Source: Auanema rhodensis (Eukaryota > Nematoda > Chromadorea > Rhabditida > Rhabditidae). Taken from it: DNA of 64,000 nt. A program made the translations under genes and the position numbers. The stretch covers positions 5,921,001 through 5,985,000 of the forward strand of contig OZ059894.1 in NCBI GenBank assembly GCA_964057225.1, read 5' to 3'. How positions within the stretch are numbered: position 1 is the first letter of the stretch; every line of letters begins with the position of its first letter. Below are positions 1 to 11,800 of the stretch, piece by piece. Below the pieces are notes generated by a model that ran no database searches, was not told the DNA's origin, and worked only from the letters and a program-made list of their open reading frames with translations.

Positions 1-214
1 CCGACTAGAAAATCCATCTCGTTATAACTGGACAAAGTAAGAATTCATGTTAAGGTATTTCATTCTTATTTTTAATTTCAGATGTCACATTCCTGCTCCA
101 ATGATAATAGAAGAAGTTCATAGGAAAAAGTTGGTAGAGGATCTTGATGCTCACCGAAGAAAACGGAAGGAACATCGAAAAATGAAGAAAGAATCCAGAA
201 AGATTTCTGATTAA
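1..214 (+). CDS. VMS1/ANKZF1-like protein, 3' end of upstream tandem copy (partial)
   Basis: The window opens inside a coding exon. Exons 1-36 and 82-214 encode the last part of a VMS1/ANKZF1-like protein and end in TAA at 212-214. Exons and intron are base-for-base identical to 2777-2990, the end of the complete copy downstream. The first differences appear in the 3' flank. An AATAAA signal lies at 241-246. It is either a recent tandem gene duplicate or an assembly duplicate of one locus; the rest of this copy lies outside the window, so whether it is intact cannot be seen. Confidence 0.8.
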
Positions 215-364
215 ACTTGTAAATACAACTTATTTGTATTAATAAATTATTATTTCTTCAACTTTCTGTTCATGCAACCGCTCCTGATGTCAAATATTTC
301 AAGAAATGAATTATAAATTACGTCAAAGTTTACGTCAAAGTTTACGTCAAAAGTCACGTCAAAA
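1..364 (+). repeat. Direct repeat, copy A of the VMS1 3' region
   Basis: Positions 1-364 match 2777-3140 at a constant offset of 2776. I count three mismatches, all after the stop codon (two near 263-265, one near 339). Similarity stops abruptly after 364/3140, where copy B carries an extra GTCACGTCA unit. This is the right boundary of a tandem duplication whose left end is outside the window. Confidence 0.9.
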
Positions 365-366
365 TT
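325..366 (+). repeat. ACGTCAAA minisatellite, copy A
   Basis: Four tandem units of about 12-13 bp with the core ACGTCAAA, spaced by GTTT or AGTC. The core on the other strand reads TTTGACGT, close to the TGACGT half-site bound by CREB/ATF bZIP factors. It lies in the 3' flank of VMS1 copy A and in the 5' region of the complete copy. Confidence 0.75.
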
Positions 367-836
367 TTACTTTCCTTCAATGAACATTGATTCATGGCTA
401 AACCATCATTATAAACAGTAATTGCTAGGATTTCATTCAATTTATTCAAACAAATCAAATATATATTGATTTAATTTCGATAATTTGTAGAAAATAGTAT
501 CAATCAAGAATAAATTATTGTACATCATTTGTTAAAATGACAACTACTGATTGATATCAGAAGATGTTTCATAATTTCCTTTCGGTGGTTTCTACTGCGA
601 ACGTTTCTATTATGATTCATCAATAGAGAACCCATGTTTGCCTAGTTTTTCACCATGACATCATGCGATTGTGCAATCTTGCATTGGTATTTAGCCATAG
701 CAAGGGGAGTATATATAGGATTTTGAAAATGAATGAATTAACTAACAATACAAATGAAAGTAATCTTTTCTTTTCTATATGAATTATATTTTTCTTTTTT
801 GTTTATATTAATTATATAATATTATAAACTTTTTCA
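367..836. other. Intergenic region upstream of the complete VMS1 copy
   Basis: AT-rich sequence with no convincing coding exon. It should hold the promoter of the complete gene. A short AT-rich segment leads to the acceptor just before the start codon. Confidence 0.5.
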
Positions 837-837
837 G
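823..837 (+). promoter_or_regulatory. Orphan splice acceptor before the VMS1 start
   Basis: A T-rich run ending TTTTTCAG at 837 lies 13 nt before the ATG with no good upstream donor or exon. This arrangement is typical of a spliced-leader trans-splice site, although a normal 5' UTR intron is possible. Confidence 0.45.
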
Positions 838-850
838 TTATCTGTATATA

Positions 851-2990
851 ATGTCGATAATAAAATCATCCATCAGCAATCCGGTAATAATTAATTTTTA
901 AAACTTATTCCTAATATATACATTAATGGTTTTAATAACTTCCTTACTTTTAGAAGCACGAACGCTTTAATAGCGATATATTTGATCATTGCTTGCTTCT
1001 TGGGCCTGAAGAATCTTGTAGATATCTCGGCAATTATACAATTTTAAGAACATACAAGAAAAAGTTCGATTTCTTGAAACCAGAGATATTATTTCAATCT
1101 GGTAAGTACATAAAATTATATATATATATATATATATTATGATTAGTGATTTGAAGTATAGTTTATATCAAACAATTATTTTAGGAAAAAAGGATAATTA
1201 TGGTAATGAAGTAGAATTTCTTTATAATAATGCAGATCAAAATATGTATAGTATTCCTAAGTAAGTATTCAATATTATAAAAAAAAAGAGAAATGATCAA
1301 GTTTAATATAAAAATTTTTTTAGAGCAATTCTCTCTCACACAATTCGAGACTATTCTATTAAAGACCCCTCAGAACCTAATGTTTTCATCGATTGTTTAT
1401 TATTTATGATATCAGGAAATCATGTAGCTATGGGATGTTATATTCAGTAAGTTAATTACATAGTAAAAACTAATTTTTTAAAATTGCTTTTAGTGTTAAA
1501 AAGTATTTCAAAAATGTTTTTAAGCAATATAAAGTTTCAAAAAGTTAAATTATAAACAAAATATCAGCAATTGTTGTGAAAATAATTGATATATCTCCAA
1601 AATTTCTGCATATTTAAATAGTTTCTTTTCTATCAATCATCATAATTAATATAATGTTTTCTCAAATGCATGTAATTCTGTTCTGTTTCATTGAATTTCA
1701 AATCCTAATTAGCCTTTCACCAAGTTTTTATGTGCCATATGAAGAAAAAAATACGAGAAAGAAATAGCAAACTTCGAATTGAATTTACGATATCATGCTA
1801 TTTATATATAATTTCAGTGGAAAATTAGTTGCACATAAATGCCTTAACATCTATGTAGTTCGAGGTGGTGGTAAAACACAATCACGTCATGAAAGCCGAA
1901 GTGGAACATGTGGTAGTGCAGGTTCTAACTTGAGACGGTAAGCTAAGTTTAGACTTACAAGTTTAAATTTTGCTTCAGGCATAATGAGCAATTTATGAAA
2001 TCCGAAGTCAAAAAATATCTGGAATCTTGGAAAAATTATCTCGAAAGTGTTACTGTAATTTACTATCAGGGATCAGTTGAGAACAAAAGCTTGCTACGTC
2101 AAACTCTTGACAAGTACAATTTGCCTATTGAGTGAGTTGAAATAACAAGATTCATAGAAAACCATAATATTGCTTTAGGAAATTTTCGTTTGATGCTGGA
2201 AAGCCTGGTTATACATCACTGAAAGAAGCTTACAACCGTTTACTCGTTCCTAATTCTCATGGAAAAATAGAAAATTATCTCCAAGATGTTCTTGATGATA
2301 AAATATTCCTAAAGAAATATAAGGTAAAAAATTAAAGTTTGTTGATGAAATATATGATGATGTTTATAGGTTGAAACTCCATGTTCATTCATTTCATCAA
2401 TAAAATCAGAAAGAAGATTAGAAAAACAGAAATATCCATCATTACATCCAGAATTAAAAGAAAATCTTCATGATTCAATAGCTCAAAATGATTATGAAGC
2501 TTTAATGGATTTATATGAAAATCATAATGTGAAACAAGAGGTAAATTAATGATTTTGAATTCAAAAAACTATTTTTTTCTAGTTTATCGATTATCTATCC
2601 GAAGTTCATCCAAAGTTAGGTTCTCAAACTTTTTTACATTATGCTGTAAAGAATAATTTGGATGAAACAACCAAAGCTTTACTTGAAATTGGATCTGATC
2701 CAAGAGTTAAAGATAGAGAAGGAAAAGTTCCTTATGCTTATGCTGATTCTGAAATGTGTGAAATCTTTATGAACTTCCGACTAGAAAATCCATCTCGTTA
2801 TAACTGGACAAAGTAAGAATTCATGTTAAGGTATTTCATTCTTATTTTTAATTTCAGATGTCACATTCCTGCTCCAATGATAATAGAAGAAGTTCATAGG
2901 AAAAAGTTGGTAGAGGATCTTGATGCTCACCGAAGAAAACGGAAGGAACATCGAAAAATGAAGAAAGAATCCAGAAAGATTTCTGATTAA
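851..2990 (+). CDS. VMS1/ANKZF1-like release factor of ribosome quality control
   Basis: Exons 851-883, 954-1101, 1185-1260, 1324-1446, 1818-1937, 1979-2131, 2179-2323, 2370-2540, 2583-2812, 2858-2990; 443 aa. VMS1/ANKZF1 frees stalled nascent chains from 60S ribosome-peptidyl-tRNA complexes. The middle (about 60-230) looks like the eRF1-like VLRF1 domain, including a GGGKTQSR loop whose Gln148 would be the catalytic-type glutamine. About 335-380 carries an ankyrin repeat (TFLHYAV, then ALLEIGSDP). The tail is very basic and could hold a p97-binding helix, but I see no clear VIM motif. Most family members start with a C2H2 zinc finger; none is visible here, as the first 60 residues have no Cys pair. 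An upstream start may be missed, or the finger is lost. AATAAA is at 3017-3022. Confidence 0.82.
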
Positions 2991-3140
2991 ACTTGTAAAT
3001 ACAACTTATTTGTATTAATAAATTATTATTTCTTCAAATCTCTGTTCATGCAACCGCTCCTGATGTCAAATATTTCAAGAAATGAATTATAAATTACGTC
3101 AAAGTTTACGTCAAAATTTACGTCAAAAGTCACGTCAAAA
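2777..3140 (+). repeat. Direct repeat, copy B of the VMS1 3' region
   Basis: Second copy of the 364-bp block seen at 1-364. It covers the end of exon 9, the last intron, the last exon and the 3' flank of the complete gene. Confidence 0.9.
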
Positions 3141-3151
3141 GTCACGTCATA
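3096..3151 (+). repeat. ACGTCAAA minisatellite, copy B
   Basis: Five units of the ACGTCAAA core, one more than copy A. The gain or loss of a unit at the repeat boundary suggests slippage since the duplication. Confidence 0.75.
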
Positions 3152-3251
3152 AATCTAAAAAATTACTTTTTTTATATATATTTTTTGAATAGTATAATAT
3201 GAACCTTCTCCCCACTATATTTATAGAATTTATATTTCAATTTTAGACCTA

Positions 3252-3491
3252 ATGAGTAATCTAAACAACCGATGGAAATACATGTTCATCTATGATTATG
3301 TAGAACCAAGGACTAAAGATTATTTAAAGGATAAATGTATTTGCTGTACTGAGTAATTATTTTATAAGCAATTATTTACTATATAGACCAGTAATGCTAG
3401 GAGAAAACCCAAATAGCAACAAGTTAACTGGCTGTTATTTCGTATTACTTGCCATTTTAATACTTTTCTTTCATTCAAAATATGTTTTGTG
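3252..3491 (+). other. Possible small membrane-protein exons, unassigned
   Basis: After an ATTTTAG acceptor, an ATG at 3252 opens a 33-codon stretch with protein-like composition (it includes YVEPRTKDYL and a CICC cysteine cluster). If a 34-nt intron (3353-3386) is removed, the frame continues into a hydrophobic segment (LTGCYFVLLAILILFF) and reaches a GTAAGA donor after 3491. The 34-nt intron is shorter than the others here (41 nt or more), and no downstream exon was found. Unrecognised; it could be a real gene fragment or chance. Confidence 0.2.
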
Positions 3492-6113
3492 TGGTAAGAA
3501 CCATTCAGAAAACAAACGGAAGAGAGAGAGAGAGAGGGAGAGAGAGAATATGGGTTCAATGAAAAGTCAGAGCATTAGTTAAGACAAGAGCTGGCTTGTG
3601 CTTGTGGATGCGATAGATTTTTTGTCTATATATTCATCTTCCAACGCCATTGTTCGGAAGACCATTGAGCGTATGTTTATCGAAAAACCAAAAGAAGCTC
3701 CCAAAAATCCTTAAATTGCAGATAGATGTCAATTTTTCTCTTTTTTTTTGTTACTTCATGACTTCAAATGCTAAACCACTTTTAATGCTTGATTTCGAAA
3801 TTTAGATGAAATTGTGACAGCAGAAGATGAAAAGTATTATCTTGAAAGATCGTGCTTTCAAGAGAGAAATTATACTTTAGTATATATGAGATAAAAAATC
3901 GATTTAAAGAGTAACATACAAACTTGAAACAAAGAAAACATTTAATGAGTGAATAGCAATCAAAGCGTAAATGAAGAGAAGTTTCACAAAATAAGATATG
4001 GAAAGCTGTTTGAAAGAAATTATTCAAAAGTAAATGGATGAGAAAAATTTTTTAAGTTATTGGGAAGGTTACATATAGAACGGATGAATTATATTGGGGT
4101 TGGTACTGCACACTCCAACAAACAAGTGGATTTGAAAAACACCAGTGGTTCGGATTATCATAACACATTCAGAAAATGAACCAGAACATCAATAACTGGT
4201 TCGTAATTTTCCTCATTTAATACATAAAGTAATGTATTTTATAATATTTATTTAAAATTAATGTATTGATAAATTAATGTATTAAATTATAGATATTGTT
4301 TTTTTCTTTCAGAAAAGTAAGCAATAAAAATAATGAATGAGTTCATTTTTATTTCAATTTATTATATAAGTAGATAAAAACTATTTAGTTTTAAAAATAT
4401 GAATACTTTCCCAAATAAGAGTTGCGTTTAGAGGGTTAAGCACATTATTTGTGTGGGCAATTTTCTCATAAAAATATTTATAATAGAAAAAATAAATTAT
4501 GTATAATGTTTTCAAGAAAATTTAGCAAAAATGAAGACAATCAAAGAGCCAAAAGACAAAAAATTACGTAGTAGGAGTTCCAGAAAAATGCGGTGAAAAC
4601 GAATTTCGGCTTGACTTTTCAGTTTTTTCCGTTTTTGAAGACAAGATCGAAATATAAATTAACTGCTTGACATGGGCTACTGGACGGTTGAATTTGTTGC
4701 TCGTGAAAACACAGCAAAATATGGAAGTCATCGGAATTCAAATTACACAACTAAATTGGCAGAAAATTTGGATGAATTAATAGTCCAAGACGAGAAAAAA
4801 AATTAGACTTGCATAGCAGTTGTTCAAATGTTGAACTGATTTAAGCTGGTGGCCAAGTGAGCAACGGAATTCTGCCCCCATGGGCTCCGTTTTACACAAT
4901 TAAAACACAGAGGACAGAGAAGCAGAGAATAAGAGATGGAAGATTTTCAAAACGAGTTGCCTAAACGATGAAGAAGAGTATATTGCTAAAAGGGGTGTTG
5001 GGAGAGAAACAATAGAAGAAGAAAACATAAATATTTTCAAACATTCTGAATCGGTACTATACTTAAAGAGTGTTTAACAAAGAATGAGAAAGAATGAGCT
5101 GTATTTTTGTTTCATGATTATAAGATGACTAGAGATGTTGGAAATATCATTTGAAACAAAATCGAAAAGAGAGGAAGAAACACATAACATTTGGATTTAA
5201 CTATGACTCTTGGGAATAAACATATAACGTTAATAGAAGATAAAAAAGAAGATGTTGTATTTAGAAAGATTTAAAACAAAAAAGATTGAAGTTGGTAGTA
5301 ATAGTATATACAAAGAAAAAGAAAAGTATAGAAAATTCTTCAACTTTGAGCTTTCCTTCCCTTTTCAGCATTGTAAAATAAATTCATTTAGGAAGGTCAA
5401 CGATACCTGTTGTACACTCTTGAAATATTGTTGGATGAAAGAATGTTGGTACCCATCCAAGATTTTCATAAAGCTCACTTGAAAGTTCATTTTTCGAAGC
5501 TTCCTGAAGTTTGAAGAACACTTTATATCAAAAATTTTTAATTAAAACCATTTCTTTCTTTTTTTTTGGTTCTTTTCTATTGTCAGACCATAAAATTGGC
5601 CTAGAAATAGATAATACAGAAGATTATTAAAACATTTTCTTACCATAAATGATTTATTTTTGGATTTTTGAACGTTGTCATGGGTTCTTTCTTGACATAT
5701 CCTTCTGATATATTCTGTGTCTACAGAAAGTCATAGTTAAGAAATTACTTAAAAGAAGTAGCTTTCAAAGCTCACCGTCTTGCGAAAATGTTGCTGATTA
5801 TTCAAAAAAGAAGATATTTTGACATAATTACTCATGTCTTCTGGTGGAAAATAGAAATATTAGATGTTCACAGCGAAATGACGACTAGGGAATTTATGCC
5901 GCCTAGAACGGGGACGATGAAAAAAAAGATTACATTTTCATTCACAGCATGCTAGCTTTTTCGCATATCACGTAGTCATTATTCAATAAAATCGTTTCAA
6001 ATTCAAATGATGTTTTACTTAAATTTCATTCGAATCAATCTGAAAACTTTACAATACAATTTGAACATTAAAACTAGTTAGTATTGTACCAAGTTTATAA
6101 CATTGGTAATTGT
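3492..6113. other. Intergenic region between VMS1 and tRNA-Ser
   Basis: AT-rich, with a GA microsatellite at 3520-3547 and no convincing exon on either strand. The longest open frame (5252-5482) has poor composition and no supporting splice sites. Confidence 0.5.
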
Positions 6114-6195
6114 GATCAGGTGGCCGAGTGGTTAAGGCGATGGACTGCTAATCCATTGGGGTTTCCCCGCGTGAGTTCGAATCTCATCCTGATCG
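6114..6195 (+). tRNA. tRNA-Ser(GCT)
   Basis: An 82-nt type II tRNA. The acceptor stem pairs GATCAGG (6114-6120) with CCTGATC (6188-6194), with discriminator G at 6195. The A box reads TGGCCGAGTGG and the B box GAGTTCGAATC. The anticodon loop CTGCTAA gives anticodon GCT (serine codons AGC/AGT). A long variable arm is present (TGGGGTTTCCCCGC), as expected for serine. No intron. A T-run at about 6199-6204 is a Pol III terminator. Confidence 0.96.
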
Positions 6196-6204
6196 AAATT
6201 TTTT
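6196..6204 (+). terminator. Pol III terminator of tRNA-Ser
   Basis: A run of six T four nt after the discriminator base of the tRNA. Confidence 0.7.
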
Positions 6205-6496
6205 GCCTTTTCATTTTTAGATGTTCATGAAGTAATTCAATCATCGATGTCATTTAAGGGTCAAATATTTAAAAAAAAGATGAATGTGTAGATAAAACGG
6301 TTTGTATAAATATACTAAAAAGATAAAATTTATAATAGAATCTATGTCCCACCGGGGGAACTAACCAGATCTCTTATATAATACAAACAGTAAAACAATA
6401 AAACAACGAAACGCGATATGAGCAAGGAATGAAAGATTTAGATTCCACAAAGGGTTAATTATGTATAGAAAAGACTAGTCCTGCTTCTAATACATT

Positions 6497-8819
6497 TTAC
6501 TGCGTAATGTATTTACCTTGAGGTGTTCTTTGTATACTTGAAGTGATTAGAAAAGCTGAAAGAAAATGCTTTTTAGAAAACGTATATCAATCCAACATAC
6601 CAAGGAAAGGGAAGATCGAAGTAATGATAAACATCCAATTATAGCCTATAGATGGTAAGTAATATTGAGATACAGCTGCTAATAATACACCACTGAGAGT
6701 CTAAGAATACAAACATATTTTTAAAAATAAATAAAAAATCGCACCGTTGAGAATGTTAAAAATCCATAGTTAGACGCTTTAAACTTAGAGCCAAAACATT
6801 TTACAGTTGCAGTAATGAACAGAGCATGAGTTGCTCCCATACAAGTAAAAATTCCACAAAGCTATAAGGCGAAGTGTTACATAAATCTGATTCTCAAAAT
6901 CTTGGCACATACCCAAATCAAATAGAAAACTTTTCCGAAGGAATGAATCATGGGCATAGTAAAAAGGAAAATAGAAGCTATACATGTAGCAGTGGAGACA
7001 GCAAACTATACAAAGTTTAATTTCAAAAAACTGAATATATGATCTTACTTGAAAATTGGTTTTATCAGTTATATAACCCCAAGTAACTCTTGCAATCGCG
7101 TTTACTACGGAACCGATACTGAAGGCATTGGCAAGGAAGAAGTCATCATCAATAAAGGTTTCACCGTAAGTCTGAAAGAAAAGAATAGTGTAGGGGGTAT
7201 GATTGATATGGTACAAACCTTGTATAAGTTATAAAACATGTTGGCATAAAATGAACAACAAAACAAAGCTCCAAATAAGAAGAAGAAAGTGCTCGATTTC
7301 AACATTTCAGTTGGTGGCATACTTCGCTCATTTTTACTGAAAAATGAGAAAAATCACAAAATGTATGAGTTCTTCTGCAATTGAGTAAATTTTCAAACAT
7401 ACTTTGGAATACCATCATTCTCAAATACATCGCCTTCAGAACTGCAATCCGAATCAGAATCGGAGTCAGAACCTCTTGAACGAGAACGCCGTCTTTGCTC
7501 ATTATCACTTCTTTCGATCTTGAAAAAGAGTAATAAACTGAAGTGATAAACACAAAAAAGCAATTAATAGCACCAAAGGTTACAACAAACATGCTGAAAG
7601 TATACAATCATCGAAGCAGAAGGTTATGCACAGGACACATGCAATTTGCACTATAACTACTAAAGGATACAACATTATGTATACCATTATCTCATCAGCA
7701 TTTCGAACAGGCTTATAGCGAACACCAGAATATCGAGTCTCATTTAAACCGGAGCGGAAAGATGACAAAAATTCGGACACAGAGCCGAGTCCAGATGCAT
7801 GAATCTGATGATTCAAAATAATTATTTGAGAGAATTAGAAGAATTATCATATGTTAACAATTCAATTCATTCGTGCGTTTGCAGCTAACAAAACAAGATT
7901 TTTGAGCTCACCTTCTCGGGAGGATCACATATCACTATTAATGCTATCATCTGCAGTGTGCCGTAAACCCAGGCTAGTGTTATGAATACGTCCGGCACTC
8001 GTTCCAAAAGTTCTTGTTGCAGAAAATAGCTGGAAAGGGAAAATTAATTTGGCGAGTGAGTATTAATTCACAAACCCATCTTTAGTTGAGGGAAGATTAG
8101 AAGGATTGACTAATTTTGTCTGAATTGGTGCGAAAATTGAGGAAGATAGTCCAAAACCAGCGGCAACAATTCCACTAACAACGCCAACTTTATCTGGAGC
8201 CCACTGAAATTTCATTTTTAATTATTACACTATGAACTTTCTAAGCATGGAAGCTCACATTGATAACAGTGGAAACAGCTGTTACGTAAGCTATTCCCAT
8301 TCCCAAGCCAAAAAGAAGGCCATAGCACACAAAAAATGCGTAAAACGAATGTTTAATAGCGATCGAAGACATGGCAACGCTGGACCTAATCATAAATTTT
8401 TATATTCGTTTACTTATTTCCAAGAAACTTACGTAGCTAAAAAGCATCCGATAAATGTTGTCAACCGAGGTCCTATTCGTAAATTTATAGCTCCACCAAT
8501 AACCATGGCAAAGGGAAAGCATCCTGCAATATGGTGTCAAAAACAAGCATGCTTACGAAACATACCTTGAAAAGTTGGAATCCACATTAAATGCTCCACT
8601 CTCACAGAAGAATCAGTATAATTTCTCATGTACGATGCCATATAGGGTAGCATGTTACCTAAAATATATTGAATTATGGATTAAAAAATAGATTGCAAAC
8701 ATACCAAAGGTGTGATAAGTGCCAATTGTTAAATGTATTAAAACTGCCCCAGCTAGAACAATACCTACACGAACTGGTGCAGATTGTCTATATAGAAGAA
8801 TTGATACAATATCCTGCAT
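6497..8819 (-). CDS. Major facilitator superfamily transporter (monocarboxylate / oxalate-formate type)
   Basis: Exons from the 5' end: 8819-8705, 8658-8566, 8523-8433, 8385-8259, 8203-8076, 8029-7912, 7804-7685, 7518-7403, 7336-7219, 7171-7049, 7005-6913, 6861-6745, 6700-6601, 6555-6497; 505 aa, in frame throughout. It shows two six-helix halves typical of MFS carriers, with a first helix ending HLTIGTYHTFG, an AINLRIGPR loop after TM2 and an RVTWGYITDKT loop between TM8 and TM9. This pattern matches the monocarboxylate/oxalate-formate branch, so a small organic acid is the likely substrate, but no residue fixes it. The central cytosolic loop (about 225-320) is enlarged and holds an Arg-Ser run followed by an Asp-Ser run, a likely phosphorylated segment. 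The start was chosen because an orphan acceptor (TTTCAG, exon edge at 8847) lies 28 nt upstream. The last exon reads through a GGTAAA donor-like site to TAA. Confidence 0.85.
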
Positions 8820-8847
8820 GTTCAGTTGAGTATGAGAGAATATGCAA

Positions 8848-8860
8848 CTGAAACATAAGA
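8848..8860 (-). promoter_or_regulatory. Orphan splice acceptor before the MFS transporter start
   Basis: On the minus strand, TTATGTTTCAG precedes 8847, 28 nt before the ATG at 8819. No upstream exon was found, so this is a candidate trans-splice acceptor. Confidence 0.4.
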
Positions 8861-11800
8861 TTATGATAGGAGGAGAGAAGGCATAAAAACCGTTGTTTAA
8901 TGTGGATTTGAGCAAGTTCTTCAGCCGATATACCACCTTTTCTTCACAGAAGAAAAAAACAAATGAGACTTCGTGGCCCAGATAATGTTAATTTTCTGTT
9001 TCAACAAGAATTGGCTGAAGAAACTTCGTAGTTCCCATTATTAGCACATTGTGTCGAACATTCTAAAACTTGGCGAATAGTTAGTTAGCGAATTTAGTAA
9101 AATAAACTAAAATGTCACATGATGATGAAGCGTTGCAAAGGAAAAATACTTTTTTTTATTTCAAAAGCAGGATATATTTAAAAGCATAACAAATGATAAT
9201 GTAAGAAGTGTTAACTGATATATGAAAAGTAGAAACGTCAGCTGTTATTTAATTCGAAAACAATAACAACTACACTAATTTTACGGAAAAACAGGTAATC
9301 ACAAAGAAAATGTTCTTTCCAATTTATTATTTCTGTGACAAATTGAACGAATTGATTTTTCTTGCAAATTTGACGCGGTCTATACGAAATTCAACATTTT
9401 TTTGTTTGATTTAAGTACTGCAAATTTATATCTAATTAAAATTCAATAGAAAGATAAATATCAATAAGTAAATAAATAATTTTCATAGTAAATTAATGAT
9501 TAAAATAGTGGTTTATTATTTTGTGCCTATGAAGAATGAGTTAATGAAACCCTTCCAAACGGGAAGGAGTCCAATCGATATCTTCTTATGTATGTTAGTT
9601 GTGCACAAAACTCTCAGCCTAATGTGTTTCAAAATATTATATATGAGCTAAATAAATAAATATCAAATTTGCGTGACAATGAAGATAATATTTTACTATT
9701 AATTTAATGATAATATCTATAAATAGATAATGTTTTGTTGAAAAATGTGTATATAGCTCGACCAAGATATTGGCTATCGAAAGACAAGAATAAGGGTTAG
9801 AAGATGAAGAAAACACCACGGAACCCTAAAGAATGAATAGAAGGGATATGACTAACAAAATTCTAGGTCAATCTATACTTATATGTTTGAAGTTGAAACA
9901 ATGTAGAAAATTATATTTCATCTTCACATGTTAATTGCATCAATATTTCGATGTTCCTTCTCGTTGTCATAACTAAGGAAAGTGTGATATGTGACAATGA
10001 TAATTCATTTTTATTTTAAAGTGAATATTTCCATATGATCAAAAACTTGTTTGCATCCTTTGAATTTAATAATGTATAATTCTCTCTTATAAAACAGTTT
10101 TTAAGAAAATTATGTGTGGTCGATTATTGACATAAGAGTAAACCTTAATTTGCATGCTTTTCCGCTTTTTAACAGAACAAGTAAATATATGGCAAGAAAG
10201 CGGAAATCTGTAATTTCCTGTGGAGAGATTGTGGAAGTCAATTAATAGGACATGCATAAGATTCAAATTATACAACATGTACCCTCCCTTTACTACGTCT
10301 CACTTCAGCTCAACATGTAAGCTTTACTGTGTTTTTATTTAAAAAAACGAAAAAGAGAAAGAATAAGGAAAGTTAAACAACTGAAGTGAAGAAACATATA
10401 AAGAATACTTGAAAAGAAGAAATGAATACTAATTTGCCTGTTGAATATTGGACAAGACCACCCATTATCATTTTCAAACAACCGCTCTTTCAAACATTTT
10501 TGAAAAAATGAGTTGTTTTTTTACTATTTTGTTCACGAGAACCGGTGTCGAACAATTAATCCTCATTCTTTTGGTATAATATGTTAATCAAATAAATTTG
10601 TAACCTTGCATACTTTTCCCATGAAAATAATTTTAATATTTTCAACATCTTCAACATTTTCCAATGAAGCCTAATAAAATTTTGATGAATACGTTGATTT
10701 TGAAACAGATTAATTTGTTTATACGACTTCTTCGAAAATTAGTTTAAGTGGACTATTTGGTGAATATTCGTACTTTTTCCTTGATATTCATATACCAAAC
10801 AAGATATAAAACTGAGTTTTTTGGCTATATTTCAGCTGCTTCAATAATAGAAAATTAGATTCTAATAGAATAATAGTTTCATTAAGAATTCATGAATCTG
10901 AATTCTGGTATCATTATGTCAAAATTTCTACACATTGAGCTCTTTTAGAACTCGTGAGAAACGAACGTATGCTCTATTAGTAGTTATATTCATATGATTA
11001 TATTGATTTATCTATTCATCTTTTACGATAACTATGATATTTTCATTTAATTCACCTCTACATTATTTTATATTCTTTATTAAAATTATACTCGAGTAAT
11101 AGCTTGAAGAAGGAGTTGTTATTTGCACTGAGATCCCTCTTGAAAGACAATGGGCATGTTAACTCCCTCAATTTATCCCTACATTTCTTCAACATCAAGT
11201 AAATTTATTAGCGATTTTTTGGCAGAAAAAAGATTTGTTCATCTTAAGTAGAAGATTAATCGAGAAATTCACAAACTGAACATAGAGATAATCGGAGGTG
11301 GCGGAAACAGCTTGTTCTGAGCTCATCGCATATCTGCTAATCCAATCGATCTCCAAAAATGGACAAGATGTAAGATAAATATTCATTCACATCCATTTTA
11401 ACTTTTTTTTATTCGTTATCTAATCTTACTATCTTTTTTTTTTCATTTAACAAACTATTTTAACAAAAATTGGAATTATACTAGATGTAGAATAGTTTTA
11501 CTTAATAATGGAGCATAGATTCATCTTTTTGCCAAGTAATCAAATTATCTTACGCTGCTAACACTCACTATTTCTTTCCATTTGGGTTTTGAGTAAAATT
11601 TCCCAAACTGATCAATTTTTTTCCCATTTTCCTCATTTTTCCTTATTTCTGTCACTTTCTGTAACCCGATTCTCTTTTTAGGTAGCATAATCTTTATTTT
11701 TCTTCAAGTTATGCAGTATTCGAATAAAGCTGCTTCAAAGATAAAAATGCTCTGTTATTTCTATTCAATCTGCCTATATATTTTTCTCAAATGAAGTTCA

